In this document: piece by piece, positions 54,661 through 64,000 of the stretch
Position numbering within the stretch: the first letter of the stretch is position 1
Layout of the letters: each line of letters starts with the position of its first letter
NCBI GenBank assembly: GCA_012295275.1
Contig: CM022673.1
Coordinates: forward strand, 29,139,636-29,203,635
DNA from: Chrysomallon squamiferum
Lineage: Eukaryota; Mollusca; Gastropoda; Neomphalida; Peltospiridae
DNA length: 64,000 bases
Direction: 5' to 3'
Translations under genes and position numbers: made by a program
The notes under the pieces: model-generated
What the model saw: the letters and a program-made list of their open reading frames with translations, nothing else
Database searches by the model: none
What the model was told of the DNA's origin: nothing

Positions 54661-54904
54661 GGGGCACAGTGTGGGAGGTTTCGCATTCACCAGTTAAATT
54701 TAAATACAGCCGTTTGTGCTGAGATTACAGAGTACAAGAGTACACGTGAATGCAGATTCGATGTAAATGCCATACCTCGGCTGTCACCATTACCACATCA
54801 ACGACTGCTGTAACCACAGCCACGATTACTGTCATTAAGCATAGCTATTTGTGCACTACTATATCATGTTCACCAGTACTGTCAATACAGAACAGTTACC
54901 AGTA

Positions 54905-55103
54905 AAACTACTACTGGCGCTGCTGCTGCTGTTACTACTATACTACTACTACTACTACCACTGCCACTACCACTACCACTACTACTACTATTACTGCTAC
55001 CACTACTATTGTTTGTGCACTAATTGCCATATTCATCAGTATTATCAATACAGTTCAGACACAATTACTACGCTGCTGTTGCTACTACCACTGCCGTTAC
55101 CCA

Positions 55104-55135
<32 letters not shown>

Positions 55136-55178
55136 CTTACTAATACTACTACTACCACTACTATCAATATAGAACAAT

Positions 55179-55212
<34 letters not shown>

Positions 55213-55240
55213 GCTACTGCTACTATTACTACTTCTATAA
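54905..55240. repeat. Long imperfect (ACT)n region
   Basis: ACT/CTA triplets with many CCA, GCT and TGC variants, with two similar halves at about 54840-55010 and 55015-55240. The apparent Leu/Tyr/Thr-rich protein is an artefact of the triplet period. Confidence 0.9.
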
Positions 55241-55244
55241 TCGC

Positions 55245-57537
55245 TACAACAGTATTGCTACTGTTGCTATTATTACTAAGATTACTAGGTTTGTTGCGGA
55301 TGTTACTATTACAGTAACAGCTACTGCTGATCCTATTATATCTATTATTACTGCTATTTCTGTCACTGCTACTCCTGCTATTATTTCTGGTACTACTACC
55401 ACCTCTGTTGCTACAAGTAATGTCGAAAAGAAAATGGACAAAACAAAGTGAAAAGAAATTGAATATTTTTCTTTGTTATTTTATCAGTGAAAAGAAAATG
55501 GACAAAAAGAAAAAATATTTTATTTATCCTCACACCAAACATTTTACTTTGTACATATATATAGACAGACAGACATAGTTATAGATATATTTAATTGACC
55601 GTTATCTAATTTAAACTTTTAACGACCGTTTGTTAAGTAATAATATTCGGCAGTACTCAAAGAAAACAATTTGTTTCCCTGTCACATTTATTTTGTGATT
55701 ACAGATACAGATTTTTTTATATACACTAAATGAAGTCATTTTCATGGTCTTGGGACATAATTATAATGAAAGTCCGCATTCACTGAGAATTGCTTTTTTC
55801 GACTAGCAGTAAGTAATTTTGTACATGGGACATTCCCATACACAGAAAGGCACCTAAGTCAACAGTGAAGCACTGGAGTAAAGGGAAATAGCCTGTGGAG
55901 CGGACTGAGCTGAAATGAAACTGCTTATGCTTACTGACTGATTCCAAAGACTATATGAATACTATTTAAGCCAAAAGCTGGGTTTTACACTATCCACAAA
56001 ACAAGACCATATAGAGAAGATACATTAACATTACCACACTGTGTTGCACTTTAACTTTTATGATTATTATATCCAAGCAAGATCGTGACTTGTGCTGTGG
56101 AGATTGTCAAATCTAACACTGAGAGTTTTGCCCCCAGATATGATATATCCGAGTACATTACAACAGTAAAGAGTTTTAAAAATAATAATAAAAAAAAAAA
56201 AAAAATAAAAAAATAAAAATAAAGAAAAGTTCAATGGAGATTCAGAGGTTGTAACGATACTTCTACAAGCCATCCATCAAATATTGGATTTTTTTTTTTT
56301 TTTTTTCGATTTTCGCTAAATGACATTTAACTCCACTGGAGCAATAACCCAAGTCGCATTCGTTTAAAATCAACAGTAATGTGAAGCACTTTAAAGAAAC
56401 AAGTTCCGACGTTTACCCATTTTTTTTGTTGCAGTCTTATCCATTCCAAATTGCATAGTTAACTGCAGCAACAAGTGCGCCAGCTAAAAGCCCAATAAAG
56501 TCTCCAACGATCTGCACGGAGCAGCTCTTTCAAAGAATTAAACACATTTAGCAAATGTCCCACCGCAACCGCGTGCAAAGGTTAACAGCGTTATAAACCG
56601 TGTTGTTTTCAATAGGTTTTTGTTCTTAATAGTGAATTCATTGGGGTTTTCTCAATTGCTGTTAATCTGTGATGTCACTAATAATAGTGTTTTCAATATT
56701 TTTATAACTTTTTACTTTTCTTTTTTTTCGCTGAATTCGTGTTATTCTGAAATATTTGCTAACATTTTACAGTCAGATGATTGCTGTAGTACATTTTACT
56801 TCAGTTACCATTCTAGAATGACAATTCGCCCGTATGACTTTAATGACGTCATTGACTGTGAAAGTAACATAAAAAAGTAGCCTAGGGAATCTCTGTCAGA
56901 ATCTGTCTCTATAAATATCTTTGTATGAGGGAATTTATAGCATGTAAATGTCAAGGGATTATGCTTTAATATTCAATACCTTATTCTTAATGCTATTTGA
57001 AAGTATAGAGTAAGAAATGTCAAACAGTTCCTAACACTTGCTTCTACGTGATCTAGCACCTGGCGTATTGGACACTGAAGATTCATGGGACTCCTCAAAA
57101 AACACCCTCAAATCTGTCTCTGCGACATGAATGAATGACCAGAAACAGAGGAAATAAATTAAATTGTTACTCTTGTCTGTAGCTTCCAATCCAGATATTA
57201 AAAGAGAAAGGTTAGATTTAAAAAAATGATTAAAGAAAGATTAACATTATCACAGACTGATGAGAGATAAACTTTAAAGCTGTAATGCGCATTTGTTTTG
57301 TGCGATGGAATATGATAAGTAATAAAACGCAGTGTAATCTCTGAAAATCTCCCTGGTGTTGATATATGCTGCCTGTAATAGCCTCCCTCGCCCGTCTATC
57401 AGCCATATTCTTAACCAGCGAGTTACCTGAGAAGTCAGAGAAGAGTTAATGTTTTCCTAAGATTCTGTAGAACGGTAACTTCTAGCGCCGATTTTCCTTG
57501 TCACAGATAAGGAGCGGGGAAAGACGTATATTTCAAA
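55245..57537. other. Gene-poor DNA without clear features
   Basis: Triplet-rich sequence to 55410 gives way to AT-rich unique DNA. A palindromic TGACGTCA at 56844-56851 is the only motif of note. A-rich and T-rich runs occur at 56185-56225 and 56288-56306. Confidence 0.4.
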
Positions 57538-57645
57538 TCTGTTATAAATAAATATAAATTCATATTTTAGTGATAAATAAATATAAATTTATGTATTAGT
57601 TATAAATAAATATAAATTTATGTGTTAGTTATAAATATATATTAT
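57538..57645. repeat. Three-copy ~33-bp AT-rich tandem repeat
   Basis: Units containing TTATAAATAAATATAAATT recur about every 33-34 bases, with a shortened last copy. Confidence 0.8.
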
Positions 57646-57759
57646 TTTCTGTTTTTAGATATAAATGTCACTAAATCTTACTCTTTATTTCGTATAAATC
57701 TTAAGATAACCAAGAACAGTCCATACATTAAACGAGGCAGACAGAAGAAAAAAAAACGT

Positions 57760-58040
57760 GTGTAGAGCCTCGCTAACACGTGCACTGGTTAACAAGTTGC
57801 TGCTGGAATGTCCTATTACCCTCGCTTTATCGAACAGCGTTACAGCGAGTTAACAAGGGCGAATGTTTAATTACATTAATCCTGTCCGCACCATCGTTAA
57901 TAATAATTTATGCTCCGAGATTAGCGATGTTTATCGGTTGTACGACCTCAAGTGATGGTGGGAGGAGAACACGGTTAATAGGTTATTAGCATAACTAAGC
58001 CAGTAAATCAAACAATTATTTCGATATCGAGAACAAGGAA
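57760..58040. other. Island rich in ATTA-type homeodomain core motifs
   Basis: Balanced sequence with CG dinucleotides and many TAAT/ATTA cores, including TTAATTACATTAATCCTG and GAGATTAGCGATG. No protein match. It is a good candidate for a developmental enhancer on composition and motif content only. Confidence 0.3.
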
Positions 58041-58634
58041 GCGAAACCTTGCTTCATCTGCAGACTTGCTTGATCAGCATCCTAGTATATGAAATGTGGC
58101 TCAGTAGATGTGGATGACATACGCTGCATTATCCGGGTTTTAAAGTCTAAGACCAAAGCTAAGAAACTAGATTACATAGTACAAACTGACAGCTGAGGCT
58201 GGTATGAAGAATCTCAGCAATGTATCAGTTATATCTACACAAAGAATGTATGGAATGAATATACCTTTTTAACGACACCTCACCATATTTATAAAAACAC
58301 TGTGTGCCAAACATATGGGGACTAATTTTGATGTTAAGAATATTAAGTTGTTTTTTCGTTTGGTTTTTTGGTGGGGTTTATGTTGCCATATTTCTTGTAT
58401 GATGATTAAACAGGAATTCATGACCTGTTTTTCATGCACCATCCAATATTCAGTATATCACATTCCCTGACAACTGATAAACTATTCGTAGGATACTAGT
58501 TGGATTGGGAAATAAATAATAGGCCGAACTAAAGAGGAATGATCCTGATATAGGTCTGAAGTGTTTAAAGATTATATTAAAACATGGTGATGCGTTAGAA
58601 ACAAAACAAGTCTATATTCCCTCACCTACGGCAC

Positions 58635-58819
58635 GTTACAGCTTATAAAGTGAGTCAGTTTGTAACTCGTTTACAAAGCATTGCTGTGAACTTATAAAGT
58701 GTTACAGCTTATAAAGTGAGTCAGTTTGTAACTCGTTTACAAAGCATTGCTGTGAACTTATAAAGTGTTACAGCTTATAAAGTGAGTCAGTTTGTAACTC
58801 GTTTACAAAGCATTGCTGT
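58635..58819. repeat. Near-perfect 66-bp minisatellite carrying AP-1 consensus sites
   Basis: Units start at 58635, 58701 and 58767; the first two are identical and the third is truncated at about 58819. Each contains TGAGTCA (58651-58657, 58717-58723, 58783-58789), the AP-1 consensus. Units 1 and 2 hold two TTATAAAG motifs each. The lack of divergence indicates recent expansion. Confidence 0.93.
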
Positions 58820-59589
58820 TAAATTAGACTTTGCATACGAATCAGGTCTCACATGCTTGTGTAAATAGGTTTAAACATTAGGTTAGTCACTAGAAACTAC
58901 ATATCAAGTTATACATCTGTTAGATAACTTAACATTAAATTCACAATGTTCTCCCTCAGTTATTCTTATTTATGTAACACAATACTAAAACAATTCTATT
59001 CATTACTGAATGTCTGTTTTTCTATGATAGTTCTTTATGCTACTCTTGTCCACCAATATTTATAACATGTTTTCAGTTCTAAAATAAAATTTATTACATC
59101 TTTTTTTTTTTTTTTTTTCAAAGACTCTTTTATGTTATGTTTTATTTATTTATTCATTACTACGTCTACAATACCCTGGAGTATATCACATAATCTGAGA
59201 CCATGAAATTGGATATAAAGTCAAATTAAAATCCTGGTGTGTGGGTTTTCTTTTTCTGTTTTTTCACAATTAGGTCAGATGTACATAATTTATATCAAAC
59301 AGCTTGTCTTCGATCTCCTTCATTTACTAAACAATAAATTTCAATTTAAGCACGGACACGAAACAGAAAATCCTAGAACTGTTCATGTAATTAGATTCTT
59401 AACACAATTGTAAAAAAAAAAAAAAAAAAATTAAAATTAAAAAGTGTAATACTGTAACAATAATTAATATTCCTTACAAATTCGGATTTATTGTTTTATT
59501 CGCAATTCTGCTGAAGCTATAAAACCATATGAATTAATTCTTAGATATTTAAGTGACTTGAGGGAAATCATTAACTGTCGACTAAATAT

Positions 59590-59850
59590 ATTAGAAATCT
59601 TTTCCTGTGCCCCCGAGTGCTGTAATGCGAAGATCGTTTCGCTGATCAGTTTCTTACTGGGACAAGAAAGTAAATTTTATGTGTGATGCGATAAAGCGAA
59701 CGTGTTCGATATTCTGAATGGACTGACCAGTGGCCTGACATAATCAAATCCAGATGATCGCTAGCGTTTCTCAGTATTGCACTCTCTGGAAATCAGCGTT
59801 TAGGCGTTTTCCGGATTGCTCGACTATTAATTAAGGAAGAAAGAGGCTTG
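59590..59850. other. Balanced, repeat-free island
   Basis: About 260 bases with several CG dinucleotides and GATCGCTAGCG- and ATTAATTAAGG-type motifs, flanked by AT-rich DNA. No coding frame. Possible conserved non-coding element. Confidence 0.25.
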
Positions 59851-60488
59851 TGTAAGAAATAAATTGAAAATAATTGTGTCAGAGGGTGCAGCAGAAACAG
59901 GGTTAACAGTTCTGTTGAAAACTGATATACATATTTTATTTTTTTATTCCCTGAAAGCTTTGTATTTCTGTAATGAATCTTGCTTAATTCTTAAAGCAAC
60001 AAGTTTATTTCTCAAAGAAGAAGTAACATCTATTTGTAAGAGTTAAGAAACTTCAGGGATTTTATCAATATGAAATAAATGAATATTTCATTTAACGACA
60101 ACTCAACATATTTAAATGTATAACGTTGTTAGTTGTTAGTTGCTGGTTATTTTTGTTTTATAATTATAATAATGATCAGAATATAATTCATTAACGTTGT
60201 CAAGCAGTGAAGGATTTTTAAAACAAACTTTTCACTGACAGAAATGAAGGATACTGATTGAAACGGGTAAGCATGATCCATTATAGAGATCAGATTATGT
60301 CACCTAAGAAGGCTTAGATAATCCTAGAGTGACTCAAGTGTCTTGACAGGACTTCTAAAAAACAAATTTGTTTTATTTCCTTTTAAAATTACCTCTGTTC
60401 CTACCCCAAGCTATTTGTTTGAAGATGGGAAAAAATAATAATATCACTACCATTAATAACAGTAATTTTCTACAACAAAAAATTCCAA

Positions 60489-60490
<2 letters not shown>

Positions 60491-60540
<50 letters not shown>

Positions 60541-60582
60541 GTAATAATAGTAATAATAATAATAGTAATAGTAATAATAACT
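60491..60582. repeat. (TAA)n microsatellite
   Basis: About 17 pure TAA units followed by interrupted TAA/TAG units. Confidence 0.95.
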
Positions 60583-60886
60583 GCCGAAAACAAGAAACAG
60601 ACAGTGACTTGTATTTGTTTGTTAATAAATACGCTGTTTATAGCAGATTTTATAATAACTGGCAGTTTTTAGCTTTGCTTGATTATACCTTTGTATGACA
60701 TTCAGTAAAATTGAAAATAATTATGAATTATGTTTTCACAAACAAACTGGAATGTAAGGCAATGTTTTATAAAGACTCCTTCCCAGACAGAAAGAGAATG
60801 CCAATGACTAATAAACACAAATTACATGTTTCTAAAGACGTCGTAAATATTAATACGAATACATTTCCATAAATTACCATATATAC

Positions 60887-61023
<137 letters not shown>

Positions 61024-61439
61024 TACACTTTACATATTCCTAGTAACATATATATATATATTTATAGCTATCTTTGTATTTTTCCCCATCTATCCAAATA
61101 AATTCTGAAAAGAAAAATACGATTCCTCTTGGTAACTGTCAATAGCAGACTGTGTTGCGTGTTGTTGAACATTCTGTCACTGATTCATAAACGTTACTTA
61201 TCTTAGATGTTTGCAGAGACAGGAATAAAAAAAACCAAATCGCTTACACTAACTGCGAAGTCGATAGGTTCTTTTCATTTGAATTTAATTATTAAAAAAA
61301 AGGTTGAAAAGGCAGACGAATTGATCTTTTGTGAATGTACACGTCTGCAGTTATATCTTCCACTGCAGGCTACCACGAGAAATAATTATTAATAAATTGA
61401 AACTGTATTTTTCCTTATCGTAAAAGGTTTTTATCTACA

Positions 61440-61620
61440 GAAAGCCGCTTAAGCGATTAGCGTTTTATATGATGATATTGACAAGTCTAAGAACCATGGA
61501 TTTTGATAAGATTAGCGGTTCATGAAGGCAATGCAATAATTAAACTTGATAAATGTGACTGTTATTGGCGGCTATGATCGCTAGACTGAAAAGAATTTCT
61601 TTTGTATTTCAAATTTAAAC
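61440..61620. other. Balanced, repeat-free island
   Basis: About 180 bases containing paired GATTAGCG motifs (near 61457 and 61512) and CAATAATTAAACTTG. No coding frame. Possible conserved non-coding element. Confidence 0.25.
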
Positions 61621-61809
61621 TGACTAACTAGCTAATTACTGTGGCTGAAAGAATCTGGCTTTATTCAAAAGATTTTCCTGGAAACCAGTTAACTCGGAAA
61701 CCTTGATGAACCACATCTTGGTTTGTGCGCAGTAGTCTGATAAATAAATGTAATTGTTTATGTCTTTAATAAATGGCTTTGATGATAAAATGTAAGACTA
61801 TGAATAATG

Positions 61810-61810
61810 C

Positions 61811-61863
<53 letters not shown>

Positions 61864-61880
61864 TGAGTGTGTGTTTGTGC
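61810..61880. repeat. (TG)n microsatellite
   Basis: About 24 TG units followed by interrupted units. Confidence 0.95.
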
Positions 61881-62039
61881 GTATGTATATATATTTATAT
61901 GCCAGAAAACCAAAGTGTATTTCGTCAAAAGTTAGCTAGTTTAGAAATAAATTTTCATAATCAAGCAGGATACTTTCTGGCGGTGTAAATAGGCAGATAG
62001 CTAGTCTGCTTAAATTTGATTTAAATAAATGTATTATAC

Positions 62040-63205
62040 TGCATTAAATGTACTGAGACTCTCGAAAGGTCTGTCGTCACATATATCTTTGCATATAAAA
62101 AGATGAAATTTTCCATTTTTAAACTATCAGTACTTTGATACAGAGTTAAAATTATGAGAGGATCCAAGGGAATAAAAAAGTTTAATAAAGGTGGTTGGTA
62201 GGAAAAAAAACGCTTTGGCGACCTCTGTTATAACCTTTATAAGATGATAAGCATTACAGTTTTTATTAAAAAAAATTTTATTATTATTTAATTATTTTTT
62301 TATTTTTTTTACAGATAAAAAATAAAATATCCATTTTCACATTACACGATACAGATAATAAAACATAAGGAGAACACATTTTATCAGTAGATCGCCATCT
62401 TGACAAGATACATCATTTTAGTGAACATCTCTACAACTGAATAAGAATTTAAATTGTTTAAATCTGTCCGCCTTCACGAAAATAATGATTTAAATTAAAA
62501 AAAAAACCCACCAAGAATCCAAAAAATTATTTGTTTAGTTATGTTGACTGTCAGTTTGTAAATGGAGAAGGTGAAATATATTCAGTAAGTTGCTTTCAGT
62601 AACGCTGGAAAGGTTCAGTTTTTATTATTATTTATTATTATTTTATTTATAGAATTTTATATAAACTATACTGTAGTTCAGTGGCTTGTCAGTATATGAC
62701 TACTTGCAGGATCAATTCTTTTTGACTTTCCGTGACTTGTTTATCAAATGCCTTGGTGTCTGTTTTACTGTCTGTAGGTAGGTTCATAAACGTATTACTT
62801 GCTGCTAATCGAAAATAATTAGAACAAACTGGTTTCTTTTCTAATTTGCTGTGTGATCCAAAACCAAATGTTTGATAACACAATACATATCGCGTTAAAG
62901 TCATTATTTAATTATTTTATTCTTCCTAAAAAATTATACGGACTGCTTAAGTATAAATGTAAATATATTTCTCGATTGATCCTGTTATTACATTCATAAT
63001 TTACAGATACTGTACAGTTTTTTTTTTTATAATGCACTTATCTTATTACCGATCTATTGTCTAAGTCAAATTTCATCAAATAACCTTGAACAAACTCTGC
63101 ATTTGTTTCACCCTAATCAGGAAGCTTCAAGTTCTGTTTTCTCGTAGCGTTTTGCATAGTAAAAAAAAGACTTGATAAGCAAGTCTGAAAAAGCTACTGG
63201 GTCAA
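62040..63205. other. AT-rich DNA without recognisable features
   Basis: Mostly A/T runs and short frames with no family resemblance. I see nothing beyond low complexity at 62265-62330 and 62620-62660. Confidence 0.4.
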
Positions 63206-63209
63206 CACG

Positions 63210-63560
63210 ACTTTTTGTTCTGTCAAAGAATCAAGTGCTAGATTAGTTACACTAATGTCATGATGTTGTGAGAGAAGAGCTGATTATAATGAACTAACTA
63301 ATAAATCGTCAGATCATTAACGTTGTAAGTTAGATGCCAGAATCGACCCCTTTGGACGTCAAAATCGATCCCATTACCAGCAGTTCTTAACTCGAGCGTC
63401 TTAATCAATGAAACAAGCAATTAAATCTAAGCAACTTCACGCAACAGCCACCCCGCACTCTTACGCAATTTCGTTTATATGCGCTCTGTTGTTTAATCAT
63501 GCAGATACATTCAGTACAGATCGATAGCTGATCGAAAGAGTATTGATTCTATTGACGCTC
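63210..63560. other. Balanced, repeat-free island at the right end
   Basis: About 350 bases with CG dinucleotides and several ATCGA and ATTA motifs, and no sustained frame. Possible regulatory element of a gene to the right of the window. Confidence 0.25.
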
Positions 63561-63736
63561 TAACACGTATATGTTTTTATATGATTTTTCTTTTCTGTAT
63601 ATTTTCCAAAACATGAATACTAAATAATTAAATGAATAAATGAACGAATAAATTGATAAATAGAACAGATAAATATACAAAAATTGTAAATGTATATACA
63701 CACACCCACAACATACATATTTACATATATAATACA

Positions 63737-63768
63737 TGCGTACATGCATACATACATACATACATACA

Positions 63769-63800
<32 letters not shown>
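63737..63800. repeat. (CATA)n microsatellite
   Basis: About 15 CATA units followed by a TATA/CATA mixture. Reading frames on both strands across it are artefacts. Confidence 0.95.
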
Positions 63801-63802
<2 letters not shown>

Positions 63803-64000
63803 CATACATATATATTTTCAGTCTATGTCATCAATAATCGATCAATTTGCAAAAAGGTTCTTACTTTCTGCATGATCTTACTTGATAATCACGTGGCCAT
63901 GACATGTAAATATATATTTACACACGCATGTATATATATATATATATCTTACTCTGATGCATAATAAGAAATCCGATAACAATTAAAAAAATAGGCTAAA

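Noticed and set aside
54851-55240. Leu/Thr/Tyr-rich 129-residue frame
   Set aside because: Product of an imperfect ACT triplet repeat; the same bias appears in all frames.

Overview
The window is AT-rich animal nuclear DNA. Genes are split into many short exons with GT-AG introns of a few hundred bases, microsatellites are everywhere, and nothing bacterial, viral or organellar is visible. The homeobox gene looks most like protostome Pph13 (an aristaless/Arx relative). With the compact introns and very long (CT)n and (TAA)n tracts, this suggests an invertebrate bilaterian, perhaps a lophotrochozoan such as a mollusc or annelid. The clade is inference; the gene identities are much firmer.

Three protein genes can be rebuilt exon by exon with every splice phase agreeing. 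(1) 187-8641, plus strand: the 3' sixteen coding exons of a SPAG1 orthologue, a TPR co-chaperone for axonemal dynein assembly, whose 5' end lies left of the window. (2) 12399-21700, minus strand: a complete six-exon, 298-residue paired-like homeobox gene with a C-terminal OAR motif. (3) 30307-36414, plus strand: a complete eleven-coding-exon, 636-residue concentrative nucleoside transporter (SLC28/CNT). SPAG1 and the homeobox gene converge across about 3.8 kb. The homeobox and transporter genes diverge from an 8.6 kb interval that probably holds both promoters and a non-coding first exon of the transporter. I see no pathway linking the three.

Regions: 1-8641 SPAG1 exons and introns; 8642-12398 intergenic, with an 18-bp hairpin and an unrecognised minus-strand frame broken by one stop; 12399-21700 homeobox gene, whose intron 3 carries a diverged direct duplication with a MULE-like transposase fragment in only one copy; 21701-30284 divergent intergenic DNA; 30285-36414 transporter, with four long CT tracts in its introns; 36415-64000 a gene-poor stretch of about 27.6 kb. 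That last stretch has microsatellites, three notable minisatellites, a 0.75-kb inverted repeat pair, paired palindromic cAMP-response-element sequences, and several islands of balanced, non-repetitive sequence that could be conserved regulatory elements.

I found no CRISPR array, tRNA, rRNA or clear previously unknown gene system. The most interesting signals concern splicing and repeats: a tandemly triplicated splice acceptor in SPAG1, CT tracts always on the coding strand within introns, a CT tract ending in a joined acceptor/donor motif, and a minisatellite that multiplies AP-1 consensus sites.
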